NCBI RefSeq assembly: GCF_003851685.1
Contig: NZ_CP027727.1
Coordinates: 3,348,001 to 3,412,000, forward strand
DNA length: 64,000 nt
Direction: 5' to 3'
From: Pseudomonas sp. R5-89-07
GTDB taxonomy: Bacteria > Pseudomonadota > Gammaproteobacteria > Pseudomonadales > Pseudomonadaceae
In this document: positions 46,057 to 54,714 of the stretch, piece after piece
Layout: each line of letters starts with the position of its first letter
Position numbering within the stretch: position 1 is the first letter of the stretch
Notes under the pieces: model-generated
What the model saw: the letters and a program-made list of their open reading frames with translations, nothing else
What the model was told of the DNA's origin: nothing
The model's database searches: none
Translations under genes and position numbers: made by a program

Positions 46057-46671
46057 TCAATGCCCCGCCAGGGCGATCGGCGCCGGGTGAGCCAGGCCGC
46101 CCCGGCACTTGAGCACCCGCACTTGCGCGGGCCTTGCCTCTACCGCCAGGCGCAAGGCGGCCGGTGATGGATTGACCGCTTCACTCAAGGCGCGCCAGGC
46201 AAACGCCAGGGTCTGCCCGGTTTCCGCCGCCACCTGCAAACGGCGCAAGGCCCGGTCATCGGCCTTGTGCGGCCAGCACAGCACCGCGCCGCAACTGCCG
46301 GAGCGCAGGCATTGCTCCACCGCCCACAGCGCGTCGCGTTCCTGGGCCTGGATCACCGCGAGCTGGCGCACATCCACCCCGGCGTTCTGCCAGGCATGGG
46401 GATACGGCGTGTAGGGCGGCGCTACCAGCACAATGCGTTCGCCCATCGCCGACAAGCGCGCCAGGGTTGGCAGCACCAGTTGCAGTTCACCCACGCCGTC
46501 CTTGGCCATCAGGATTTCACTCAACGCCGCTTCCGGCCAGCCGCCGCTGGGCAGCACCGCGTCCAGCGGCGCAAGCCCGGTGGGGTGCACACTGGCCGGT
46601 GGCGCGGCGGGCCGACCCTTCCAGACTCGCCCGCCGTTGAACAGCGAGTCCAGGGCAACCACGGCGCCCAT
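46057..46671 (-). CDS. imuA: Mutasome accessory protein ImuA
   Basis: A 204-aa RecA/SulA-like protein. The N-terminal part has HPTGLAPLDAVLPSGGWP, and ALSEILMAKDGVGELQLVLP takes the place of a Walker A without the usual GKT; LVAPPYTPYPHAWQNAGVD and LCWPHKADDRALRRLQ follow. In Pseudomonas ImuA acts with ImuB and DnaE2 in SOS mutagenesis. Its start overlaps the lexA2 stop (TGATG), so the two are translationally coupled. Confidence 0.92.
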   Translation of the reverse strand: MGAVVALDSLFNGGRVWKGRPAAPPASVHPTGLAPLDAVLPSGGWPEAALSEILMAKDGVGELQLVLPTLARLSAMGERIVLVAPPYTPYPHAWQNAGVDVRQLAVIQAQERDALWAVEQCLRSGSCGAVLCWPHKADDRALRRLQVAAETGQTLAFAWRALSEAVNPSPAALRLAVEARPAQVRVLKCRGGLAHPAPIALAGH

Positions 46672-47288
46672 CAGCCTTGCCTCACCAGGCCGCAGAACAC
46701 CCCTTCGATGGCCAGGTCCTGATCGGCCCCGACCACGATAGGTTGATACGCCGGGTTGCGCGGCAGCAGGCGCACCTTGTCGCCATTGCGCTCGAAACGC
46801 TTGATGGTGACTTCACCGTCCAGGCGCGCCACCACAATCTGCCCGTTCAAGGCCTCGACACTGCGCCGCACACCTACCAGGTCGCCATCGAGAATACCGT
46901 CTTCGATCATCGAATCGCCCTGCACGCGCAGCAGGTAGTCCGGTGTCTTGGCGAACGTGGCGGGGTCCAGTTGCAGATGATTGTGCACTTCGGCATCCGC
47001 GCCGATGGGCAGGCCCGCCGCCACCCGACCGAGCACCGGGATGTCCAGCCATTCCGGGCGTGGCGGTTGGTTGAGCAAGCGAATACCGCGCGCCTGGTTG
47101 GGGTTGACCTCGATAAAGCCGGCCTCGGTCAGGGCCACCACATGCTTGCGGGCGACGCTGCGCGAGGCAAAGCCGAACGCCTCGGCGATCTCGGCGAGGC
47201 TCGGGGGCTGGCCTTGCTGCGCGATGCGGTCGCGGATGAAGGTCAGGATGGCAGTGCGGCGGGGGGGCAGGTTTGTCATGGAGTACAT
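46671..47288 (-). CDS. lexA2: Second LexA repressor, LexA2
   Basis: A 205-aa SOS repressor that cuts itself when RecA is active. An N-terminal winged helix (SLAEIAEAFGFASRSVARKH) is followed by the cleavage site VAAG, the catalytic Ser in QGDSMIEDG and the Lys in VTIKRF. It heads the lexA2-imuA-imuB-dnaE2 operon, the arrangement known in several Pseudomonas where LexA2 controls this operon. The start ATG at 47288 is taken because AGGAG lies 5 nt upstream; ATG 47279 is an in-frame alternative. The operator at 47281-47296 covers the start itself. Confidence 0.93.
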   Translation of the reverse strand: MYSMTNLPPRRTAILTFIRDRIAQQGQPPSLAEIAEAFGFASRSVARKHVVALTEAGFIEVNPNQARGIRLLNQPPRPEWLDIPVLGRVAAGLPIGADAEVHNHLQLDPATFAKTPDYLLRVQGDSMIEDGILDGDLVGVRRSVEALNGQIVVARLDGEVTIKRFERNGDKVRLLPRNPAYQPIVVGADQDLAIEGVFCGLVRQG

Positions 47289-47296
47289 TTGTACTC
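47281..47296 (-). promoter_or_regulatory. LexA2 operator overlapping the lexA2 start
   Basis: GAGTAC-ATTT-GTACTC is a perfect palindrome of the GTAC-N4-GTAC form reported for LexA2-type repressors. It covers the AGGAG site and the ATG at 47288, so bound repressor would block transcript elongation or initiation close by. Confidence 0.75.
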
Positions 47297-47410
47297 CTGT
47301 CGGAAATTTCTGACAATAGCCATCAGTCGGGGCTGGGGATTGGCCTGGGAATCACAAGCAAAACAGGGAGGGGCTTGCCCTGATGCCAATCAGTCAAGGC
47401 AAACACCGTA

Positions 47411-47506
47411 CCTGTGGCGAGGGAGCTTGCTCCCGCTGGACTGCGCAGCAGGCCCATTGTTTGGGGCCGCTTCGCGGCCCAGCGGGAGCAAGCTCCCTCG
47501 CCACAG
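47411..47506. repeat. REPIN-type extragenic palindrome, family b
   Basis: CCTGTGGCGAGGGAGCTTGC and its inverted partner flank about 45 bp with GGGGCCGC / GCGGCCC. A decayed half copy of family a (GGGAGGGGCTTGCCCTGAT) sits just before, near 47367. The gap separates lexA2 from nudK. Confidence 0.85.
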
Positions 47507-47571
47507 ATGACTTCTGAATTGAATCCAATAAGACAGGTGCTCTCACAGGTTGATCGTCAGGCTCGATTGGG

Positions 47572-48159
47572 CTACCAGCGTTCTTTCAACATGCGCAGTT
47601 CCAGATGCTGCAGCAGCATGATGGTCTTGCCATCCACGATTTCCCCGCTGGCCACCATCCCCAGCACCTGTTCGAACCCCAGCTCCAGCACTTCGATGTC
47701 CTCGCCCTCCTCCTCCAAGCCACCGCCTGTGCCAACCCGGTCGCCCGGTTGGTACTCACCGATAAAGAAGTGAATCCGCTCGGTCACCGACCCCGGGCTC
47801 ATGAACGCCGCATAGATTTTCTCCACATGCCCGACGCGGTAGCCGGTTTCTTCCTCGGCCTCCAGGCGGATGCGTTCTTCAGGGCTGGCGTTGTCGAGCA
47901 AGCCGGCCGCCGCTTCGATCAGGTAACCGGGGTAATCGTTGACGAACGTGGGCATGCGGAACTGGCGGATCAGCAGCACCGTGCGCTGGGCGCGGTTATA
48001 CAGCAGGATGGTCGCACCGTTGCCGCGGTCGTACACCTCGCGGGTCTGGGCCTGCCAGCTGCCGTCGCGGCGGCGCAGGTCGAAGCTGTATTTTTTCAAG
48101 AGGTACCAGTTGTCCGAAAGGGTTTCTTCGGCAGTGATGCGCACGGGGCTGTTGTCCAT
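47572..48159 (-). CDS. nudK: Nudix hydrolase NudK-like (GDP-mannose pyrophosphatase)
   Basis: A 195-aa Nudix enzyme. The Nudix helix region reads [20 protein letters not shown] followed by GYRVG, and [18 protein letters not shown] and [16 protein letters not shown] match E. coli NudK. NudK hydrolyses GDP-mannose and related nucleotide sugars. The start was set at ATG 48159 ([19 protein letters not shown]), which agrees with the family length of about 191 and follows AAAGG; the frame extends to 48204. It is divergent from the lipase-like gene at 48342. Confidence 0.88.
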   Translation of the reverse strand: MDNSPVRITAEETLSDNWYLLKKYSFDLRRRDGSWQAQTREVYDRGNGATILLYNRAQRTVLLIRQFRMPTFVNDYPGYLIEAAAGLLDNASPEERIRLEAEEETGYRVGHVEKIYAAFMSPGSVTERIHFFIGEYQPGDRVGTGGGLEEEGEDIEVLELGFEQVLGMVASGEIVDGKTIMLLQHLELRMLKERW

Positions 48160-48341
48160 GGTCGGGCCTTTGCTCAAAGAAGCGGAGCATCGCGTGCAGG
48201 TCATGCAGCGTCAAGCCGGTGACTCGCCTGCATCGCTGCAACACTTTGCAAGCAATCCTGCGTCACGGCCGTCGCATTAATTTCGCCCCCAACCCGGACC
48301 ATCTGGTACAACCCGTGCTTCGCTTTTGTAATGGAACTTTC

Positions 48342-49268
48342 ATGTCCTCTCGTTCTATGCCCCGTCGGGGTCTGCGCTGGCTGGCGCTGCTGTGCATGGC
48401 CGTGCTGGTCGTCGGACTGCCGGTGGGCTGCGCCGTGTTGCAACACAAGGAGCGCGAACTGGTGTTTCGCATCGAGCCGGGCACCGCAGGCTGGTACACC
48501 GGGCTCCCCAGCGCCGTGCAGGAGTTCGATATCAAGCCCGCAGCCTTCAAGGCCGGCCAGAATATCCATGGCTGGTGGTACCCGGCCGCTCAAAAGGACG
48601 CACCCGCCATCCTCTACCTGCACGGCGTGCGCTGGAACCTCACCGGCCAACTGTTTCGCATCGAGCAATTGCATGCCATGGGCTTTTCGGTACTGGCCAT
48701 CGACTATCGCGGCTTTGGCAAAAGCCAGGGCGACCTGCCTTCGGAAACCACGGTGTATGAAGACGCCCGCATCGCCTGGGAGCGCTTCCAGACCTTGCAG
48801 CCAGACCCCGGCAAACGCTTGATCTACGGGCACTCCCTGGGCGGCGCGGTGGCCATCGACCTCGCCGCGCAGTTGAGCAAGCAGGTACCGCTGCCGGTGC
48901 GCGGGCTGGTGATCGAGTCCACGTTCACCTCCCTGGGGGATGTCGCCACGGCCGTCGCCAATACATCATGGCCGGTGCGCTGGTTGCTCTCGCAAAAATT
49001 CGATTCCATCGACAAGATGGCTGATATTCATATGCCCTTGCTGGTGGTGCATGGCCTCGATGATCGCTACGTGCCACCGCGCTTCAGCCAGCAATTATTT
49101 GAAGCCGCCCGCGAACCCAAGCGGCTGTTGATGGTGCCGGGTGCCAGCCATAACAACAGCATGAGCCTGGCCGGGCGAAATTATGGTCAGGCGCTGAACA
49201 AGCTGATGCAAACGACGATGCCAACACCCGTGGTCACGCACTCCAAAGGCCGCGTGGGCGACTCGTAA
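48342..49268 (+). CDS. Membrane-anchored alpha/beta hydrolase
   Basis: A 308-aa alpha/beta hydrolase. The N-terminus has basic residues, a hydrophobic segment (about 13-30) and a lipobox-like LPVGC, so it may be a lipoprotein facing the periplasm. The catalytic Ser is in YGHSLGGAVAIDLAA, the Asp in VVHGLDDRYVPPRFS and the His in PGASHNNS; the oxyanion motif is YLHGVRW. The substrate is unknown. ATG 48342 (MSSRSMPRRG) was chosen over the longer frame from 48219. Downstream lies a 177-bp gap with no gene and an isolated DnaA-box-like 9-mer. Confidence 0.85.
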   Translation: MSSRSMPRRGLRWLALLCMAVLVVGLPVGCAVLQHKERELVFRIEPGTAGWYTGLPSAVQEFDIKPAAFKAGQNIHGWWYPAAQKDAPAILYLHGVRWNLTGQLFRIEQLHAMGFSVLAIDYRGFGKSQGDLPSETTVYEDARIAWERFQTLQPDPGKRLIYGHSLGGAVAIDLAAQLSKQVPLPVRGLVIESTFTSLGDVATAVANTSWPVRWLLSQKFDSIDKMADIHMPLLVVHGLDDRYVPPRFSQQLFEAAREPKRLLMVPGASHNNSMSLAGRNYGQALNKLMQTTMPTPVVTHSKGRVGDS

Positions 49269-49445
49269 ATGCGCTTTTCGGCACTGGGTTCGCTCAGGCC
49301 TGTCAAGCGCAAACCCTGCCCATATTGGCCCCTGTTGAAAGTTGATCAAATATTGACCGCAGGCTAAATCACCAACGCGGCCGGGGCCTTGCAAAGTTAT
49401 CCACAGAGATACCCACGGTTTTCGTGGACAACTCTTTTTACTTTT

Positions 49446-50621
49446 TCAGGTTTTTTTTGCCCATTCAACGCCGTCAGGAAACGTGCCAGGCAGCAGGATC
49501 TCGCGGTTCACATTACGTATATCGTTATAGCCACACAGCGCCATCGACACGTCCAATTCACGGGCGATGATCTCCAGCGCTCGGGTGACACCCGCCTCGC
49601 CCATTGCACCCAAGCCATACAGATGCGGGCGCCCGATCATCGTGCCCTTGGCGCCCAGCGCCATGGCCTTGAGCACGTCCTGGCCGGAGCGAATACCGCC
49701 ATCGAGCCACACTTCAATGCGGTTGCCCACCGCCTCGACAATCGCCGGCAACTGGCTGATGCTCGATGGCGCACCATCCAGCTGGCGACCACCGTGGTTG
49801 CTCACCACCAGCGCATCGGCGCCGGCATCGGCCGCCAGGCGTGCGTCCTCCACATCAAGGATGCCTTTGATGATCAGCTTGCCGCCCCAGCACTTCTTGA
49901 TCCATTCCACATCGTCCCAGCTCAGGCGCGGGTCGAACTGCTGGGCGGTCCAGGCCGACAGCGAACTCATGTCAGCCACCCCCGTCACATGCCCGACGAT
50001 GTTGCCGAAGCCACGGCGCTGGGTGCCCAGCATGCCCATCACCCAGCGCGGCTTGGTCATCATGTTGAGGATATTGGGCAGGGTCAGTTTGGGCGGCGCC
50101 GACAGGCCGTTGATCAAGTCCTTGTGCCGCTGGCCGAGTATCTGCAGGTCCAGCGTCAACACCAGCGCGTCAACGCCCGCCGCCTTGGCACGCTCGATCA
50201 ATCGCTCGATAAACCCCCGGTCGCGCATCACATACAGCTGGAACCAGAACGGCTGACCGACATGCTCGGCGATGTCTTCCAGCGAACAGATGCTCATGGT
50301 CGACAAGGTATAGCGCAGGCCAAACGCTGCGGCGGCGCGCGCGGTGAGGATCTCGCCATCGGCGTGCTGCATGCCCGCCAGGCCGGTAGGCGCCAGGACC
50401 ACCGGCATGGCCATGTCCTGGCCAATCATGCTGGCGCGAATCGAACGCTCATCAATATTGCGCGCCACGCGCTGACGGAACTTGATCCGGGCAAAGTCGC
50501 TTTCATTGGCCCGGTAGGTGCTCTCAGTCCAGGAACCGGAATCGGCGTAGTCGTAGAACATCCGGGGCACACGTTTTTGCGCAAGCTTGCGTAAGTCTTC
50601 GATGGTTGTGATCAACGACAT
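49446..50621 (-). CDS. FMN-dependent alpha-hydroxy-acid dehydrogenase (LldD-like)
   Basis: A 391-aa FMN enzyme of the L-lactate dehydrogenase / glycolate oxidase family. MFYDYADSGSWTESTYRANE near the N-terminus, PTGLAGMQHADGE, and VVSNHGGRQLDGAPSS with the catalytic His are all present, followed by LDGGIRSGQDVLKA. It likely oxidises L-lactate or a similar hydroxy acid and passes electrons to the respiratory chain. No lactate permease is adjacent. It is divergent from a DeoR-type regulator, its probable controller. Confidence 0.88.
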   Translation of the reverse strand: MSLITTIEDLRKLAQKRVPRMFYDYADSGSWTESTYRANESDFARIKFRQRVARNIDERSIRASMIGQDMAMPVVLAPTGLAGMQHADGEILTARAAAAFGLRYTLSTMSICSLEDIAEHVGQPFWFQLYVMRDRGFIERLIERAKAAGVDALVLTLDLQILGQRHKDLINGLSAPPKLTLPNILNMMTKPRWVMGMLGTQRRGFGNIVGHVTGVADMSSLSAWTAQQFDPRLSWDDVEWIKKCWGGKLIIKGILDVEDARLAADAGADALVVSNHGGRQLDGAPSSISQLPAIVEAVGNRIEVWLDGGIRSGQDVLKAMALGAKGTMIGRPHLYGLGAMGEAGVTRALEIIARELDVSMALCGYNDIRNVNREILLPGTFPDGVEWAKKT

Positions 50622-50713
50622 CGGGTCACCTCTCCCTGAACTGAACCCAGAGAGTAACCGGCGATGGCTCGGGCAACCAGTCGTTGCGTTTGGACAGGCC
50701 GGCGCTTAATCTT

Positions 50714-50741
50714 GCACAAACCCGCAATAAAGCGCACAAAC
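50714..50741 (+). promoter_or_regulatory. Direct repeats before the DeoR-type gene
   Basis: GCACAAAC occurs at 50714-50721 and again at 50734-50741, 20 bp apart, the second touching the ATG at 50742. The spacing of two helical turns suits an operator for a regulator acting on the lldD-like / deoR gap. Confidence 0.45.
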
Positions 50742-51527
50742 ATGCAAAACACCCATCACGCCATCGACCTGCCTTCCCTGCGCAAACAAAAGATTCTGTT
50801 GCTGCTGGAGCGCGACGGCAAAGTCACGGCATCCGAGCTGGTCGAGCATTTCGCCGTGTCCCAGGACACCATCCGCCGCGACCTCGGCGAACTCGCCGCC
50901 GCTGGCCTGTTGCAGCGCGTACACGGCGGCGCCCTGCCCCGGCCCAAGGACACCGGCAAGGATTTTTTCACCCGTGTCGGCGAGACCGATGACGTCAAGC
51001 GGCGCCTGGCACAGTTGGCCGCGCAACAGGTTGAAGACGGCCAGATCGTGCTGTTCGATTCCGGTTCCACCACCCTGCAGATCGCCCGTTCATTGCCCTA
51101 CTCGATCCACCTGACCGTGGTCAGCCCATCGCCGATGATTGCCATTGCGCTGGCGGACCACCCCCACGTGACCGTGATCCTGGCCGGTGGCCAACTCAAC
51201 CCCGTCACCCTCTCCACCGGCGGCCATGAAGCGCTGCGCCTGATCCAGAGCATCAAGGCCGACCTGCTGTTCACCGGCGTGTGCGCACTGCACCCGCAAG
51301 TGGGCATCACGTCTGTGCATTTTGCTGAAGTGGCCGTCAAGCAAGCCCTGCTCGACAGCGCCTCCCAAGTGGTGGCCGTGACCACCTCGGACAAGCTTGG
51401 TGCGGTGGAGCCCTTTGTGGTGGCGCCGTGCAACCGCATCCATACGCTGATTACCGAGTGGGATGCGCCCGGTGTCGAGGCTTACGAGCAATCAGGCCTG
51501 CACGTTTTGCGGATGGATGCCGAGTAG
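50742..51527 (+). CDS. DeoR/GlpR-family transcriptional regulator
   Basis: A 261-aa regulator. The N-terminal helix-turn-helix includes RDGKVTASELVEHFAVSQDT, then IRRDLGELAAAGLLQRVHGG, the DeoR signature. The C-terminal sugar-phosphate sensor domain has LFDSGSTTLQIARSLP and VILAGGQLNPVTLSTGG. DeoR regulators usually bind phosphorylated sugars. It is divergent from the FMN-dependent dehydrogenase. ATG 50742 lacks a good ribosome binding site, but MQNTHHAIDLPSLRKQKILL gives the normal family start. Its tail overlaps the convergent DUF72 gene by 36 bp. Confidence 0.9.
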   Translation: MQNTHHAIDLPSLRKQKILLLLERDGKVTASELVEHFAVSQDTIRRDLGELAAAGLLQRVHGGALPRPKDTGKDFFTRVGETDDVKRRLAQLAAQQVEDGQIVLFDSGSTTLQIARSLPYSIHLTVVSPSPMIAIALADHPHVTVILAGGQLNPVTLSTGGHEALRLIQSIKADLLFTGVCALHPQVGITSVHFAEVAVKQALLDSASQVVAVTTSDKLGAVEPFVVAPCNRIHTLITEWDAPGVEAYEQSGLHVLRMDAE

Positions 51528-52220
51528 GTCAAGGGCATCGGCCACCGCATGGCCACTGGCGGTGTTATCGAAAATGCACCAGGTGGGAATGCCCGCCTCA
51601 ATCGACTGCTGCAACAACCGTGCATAAGCCTGCACCCGCTCGTGTCCATAGGCGCTGTGATAAATCCGTGGCGAGCCATGCAGGCGCCAATAGCGCACGC
51701 CGTGCCAGGCCTCGCATGGAGCGATCACCGCAGGGTCGGCAGTGACCCAGCCAATCTCGAAGGCCTGCAGCAAGGCCTGCGCAGCGAGCCAACTGGCATG
51801 GCGCGGTTCCAGCACCACAGTACCGGCGAACCGTTGGCGCAGCGCCTCGAAAAAAGCGCCGGCAACCAACGGCTCATACTTCAGGGACGGTGGCAGCTGG
51901 ACCAACAGGCAGCCCAGCTTCTCGTCCAGTTGCAGGCATTGCGCGAGAAACTCGTCCAAGGCGGTGTCACACTGCTGCAGGCGCCGCGTGTGGGTGATCA
52001 GCTTGGGTATCTTGACGGAGAAACGAAACCCCGCGGGCACTGAATCACGCCAACGCTCATAGGTTTTGGGCAGGTGAGGCCGATAAAACGAACTGTTGAT
52101 TTCCACCGCGTTGAAGCGCGACGCATAGCGCTGTAAATGCGTGCCTTGCTCAGCGAAGGCTGGCCACTGTTCGCGGGGCAAACTCCAGCCGGCGCAGCCC
52201 ACATACAGAGGTGCGGTCAA
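51492..52220 (-). CDS. DUF72 family protein
   Basis: A 242-aa TIM-barrel protein of the DUF72 (YecE) family, with YVGCAGWSLPREQWPAFAE at the N-terminus, FNAVEINSSFYRPHLPKTYE and FRFSVKIPKLITH. The family has no settled function. Its start overlaps the stop of an upstream HhH-domain gene (ATGA), so the two are coupled, which hints at a shared role in nucleic-acid handling. Its 3' end overlaps the DeoR-type gene by 36 bp on the opposite strand. Confidence 0.9.
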   Translation of the reverse strand: MTAPLYVGCAGWSLPREQWPAFAEQGTHLQRYASRFNAVEINSSFYRPHLPKTYERWRDSVPAGFRFSVKIPKLITHTRRLQQCDTALDEFLAQCLQLDEKLGCLLVQLPPSLKYEPLVAGAFFEALRQRFAGTVVLEPRHASWLAAQALLQAFEIGWVTADPAVIAPCEAWHGVRYWRLHGSPRIYHSAYGHERVQAYARLLQQSIEAGIPTWCIFDNTASGHAVADALDLLGIHPQNVQA

Positions 52221-52648
52221 AACAGAACCGTGGCGGCATCGCGCATGAAAATCTCGATGGTCTTGGGGCCGACGCCGTCGAACTCAGCCAGGCGTTTTTC
52301 GAACGCCTGGCGGCTATCGCTGGCCTGCACCATCCGCCTGATGCTACCGCTGTAGTCGGCGTTGAGCTTGGCGCTCAGGTCCAACAGGCGCTGCGCGGTG
52401 GTTTCGTCGTAGCGCACGTAATGCGCACGCCCCAACATCGCCACCAACTGCCGCGACGTGCAGTGCTGCAGCTTGCGCGCGCTGTCGAGGCCCTCCTCTT
52501 CAACGATCACCTTGTAGGCCTGCGCGGCAATGGGCGCCTGTATGCGCTTGCCCATCAGAAAACTGGCGATAAACCACTTGAAGAGGCTGCTGTCGTCGTC
52601 AGGCTTGAGCTCGATGCCCAATTGCGCCGCGCTGATGGAACGGGCCAT
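52217..52648 (-). CDS. Helix-hairpin-helix DNA-binding protein, endonuclease III/HhH-GPD-like
   Basis: A 143-aa helical protein. It has SSLFKWFIASFLMGKRIQAP, and the helix-hairpin-helix EFDGVGPKTIEIFMRDA near the C-terminus. The overall pattern resembles the HhH-GPD fold of base-excision glycosylases, but it is much shorter (usually about 210) and has no 4Fe-4S Cys cluster. ATG 52648 was selected; the longer frame to 52795 overlaps another gene. It is coupled to the DUF72 gene by a 4-bp overlap. Catalytic activity is uncertain. Confidence 0.78.
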   Translation of the reverse strand: MARSISAAQLGIELKPDDDSSLFKWFIASFLMGKRIQAPIAAQAYKVIVEEEGLDSARKLQHCTSRQLVAMLGRAHYVRYDETTAQRLLDLSAKLNADYSGSIRRMVQASDSRQAFEKRLAEFDGVGPKTIEIFMRDAATVLF

Positions 52649-52652
52649 GTGC

Positions 52653-52862
52653 TCACTGACCCTTGCTGAGCTTTTCGTTGATGGCATCGGTCTGGCGTTC
52701 GATGTCCTTGATCGAGGTAGGCGTGACGACCTTGTCGATGGTTTCGGTCTTGGGGTTGGGACGCTCCAGCGTCTGCCCTTTGGCGCCGTCGGCATTGCCT
52801 TTTTGCACGTCTTCAGAGCTGATGGGCGCGGGGGTTTTATCGTCGGGCGTGTGGTCGGTCAC
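52653..52862 (-). CDS. Small disordered hypothetical protein
   Basis: A 69-aa hydrophilic protein rich in Asp, Lys, Thr and Pro (MTDHTPDDKTPAPISSEDVQ at the start), followed by a short amphipathic helix (SIKDIERQTDAINEKLSKGQ). It is likely mostly unstructured. I recognise no family. It lies 4 bp before the HhH gene on the same strand, so it probably shares a message with the HhH and DUF72 genes. AGGAGAT precedes its ATG 52862. Confidence 0.7.
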   Translation of the reverse strand: MTDHTPDDKTPAPISSEDVQKGNADGAKGQTLERPNPKTETIDKVVTPTSIKDIERQTDAINEKLSKGQ

Positions 52863-53060
52863 AGTGCAATCTCCTGATCAATAACAGGCCACCGAGAGCG
52901 GCGGTCCTATGCAGCAGAACCGCAGGGATTTGCATTAGTTCAAGGAAATTGGCGCGTCTGGCCGTTGGGTCAATTCGCGCAAAAAAAATTTAAACCTTTT
53001 GCGCAGGTCTCGGTTCAACAGTCAGGTAACGGCATCACGCCATTTCCAAGGAGAGACACC

Positions 53061-53564
53061 ATGACGACTCGACTGATGAAACAAATGGGCCTGACATTCG
53101 CGCTGGTAGCAGGCTCGATTTCCACCGCAATGGCCGCAACGTCCAACGACTTTGTCGAAAATGCCGCCCAAGGCGGTATCACCGAAGTGGAAGCCGGCAA
53201 GCTGGCCCTGGAAAAAAGCGGTTCGGCGGACGTGAAGACCTTCGCGCAACATATGATTACCGACCATACCAAGGTCAATCAGGAACTGACGGCACTGGCG
53301 CAAAAGCTCGATATCGAAGTACCGGATGACGCCGCCCTGACGGACAAGGCGAAGAAAGCCATCCTGGAAATGCGCGATGAATCCTTCGACAAGGCGTATG
53401 CCAACAACCAGGTCAACGCCCACGAAACCACCGTCGCATTGTTCAAGAAGGAAGCCCAGTCCTCGGACAACGCCGAGCTGAAAGCCTTCGCCACCAAGAC
53501 CCTGCCTTCCCTTGAAGCGCACCTGAAAATGGCCAAGGAACTGCAAGCCAAGTACGCCAAGTAA
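53061..53564 (+). CDS. DUF4142 periplasmic protein
   Basis: A 167-aa secreted protein with a signal peptide cut after AMA (residue 23) and a DUF4142 four-helix domain, seen in DFVENAAQGGITEVEAGKLA and FAQHMITDHTKVNQELTALA. The domain resembles ferritin-like bundles (related to DUF305), but the His pairs that bind metal are only partly present. AAGGAGAG lies before ATG 53061. The PfpI-like gene follows 30 bp downstream, suggesting a stress-related two-gene operon. Confidence 0.9.
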   Translation: MTTRLMKQMGLTFALVAGSISTAMAATSNDFVENAAQGGITEVEAGKLALEKSGSADVKTFAQHMITDHTKVNQELTALAQKLDIEVPDDAALTDKAKKAILEMRDESFDKAYANNQVNAHETTVALFKKEAQSSDNAELKAFATKTLPSLEAHLKMAKELQAKYAK

Positions 53565-53594
53565 TCCACCCATGACCCCAGGAGACACTCGACC

Positions 53595-54155
<561 letters not shown>

Positions 54156-54173
54156 TCCGTAGGCTGCAACAAA

Positions 54174-54203
54174 AACAGGCGCCCCATGGGGCGCCTGTTT
54201 TCT
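54174..54203. terminator. Rho-independent terminator
   Basis: AACAGGCGCCCC and GGGGCGCCTGTT form a 12-bp perfect stem around AT, followed by TTTTC and preceded by a run of A. It serves the PfpI-like gene and, in reverse, the convergent 68-aa gene. Confidence 0.9.
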
Positions 54204-54218
54204 TATCGCTCAATGCCT

Positions 54219-54425
54219 TTAGTGTTTGCGCTGTTGCGCCATCTCACGCTTGGGCCCGAACATCGCCCAGGCGATCAGCCCCAGCAGCGGTACGAAGATC
54301 AGCACCACCAGCCACAACCCCTTGGACTCCCAGCCACCGGTGCTGCGCAATACGGTACTGATCGCCCACAATTCCAAGAGCAGCAAAATCACCGCCAATG
54401 CGATCCAGATATAGTTTATTTCCAT
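54219..54425 (-). CDS. PLDc_N-type small membrane protein
   Basis: A 68-aa protein with two membrane segments (about residues 5-25 and 38-58) separated by a short loop, ending FGPKREMAQQRKH. The segment WLVVLIFVPLLGLIAWAMFG matches the N-terminal domain of cardiolipin synthases (PLDc_N) found alone in many small proteins. There is no phospholipase domain. Purine-rich GGAGGTGA lies before ATG 54425. The next 289 bp to the hemerythrin gene shows no gene. Confidence 0.88.
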   Translation of the reverse strand: MEINYIWIALAVILLLLELWAISTVLRSTGGWESKGLWLVVLIFVPLLGLIAWAMFGPKREMAQQRKH

Positions 54426-54714
54426 GCTTCACCTCCTGAGGTCTAAGGGTTAGGTCAAGCAGAAGCGCCAAGGGTTCCATTGGATTTTCTGGTCGGGGGC
54501 ACACCGCTGAAGGTACGGCGTCGGCAGATCGGCATTGTGCAATCCAGTCAAGGCCAAATCATGCAAGCTGCACGACAACGAAACGCCTTGTCACTCCCAT
54601 CCCTTTGATTTTAAAGAGCTTTCAAAAGGTGTAAAAGCTGGTACGCCTGATGCATTTACCCTACTCACGAGGCGTGCGTTTCGACATGCCCGACGACTAC
54701 CCGTGAGGTTCCAC

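Noticed and set aside
49397..49405. TTATCCACA, a perfect DnaA box
   Set aside because: It is single, with only one degenerate inverted partner nearby, and no dnaA, dnaN, gyrB or box cluster is in the window. It is not evidence of an origin.
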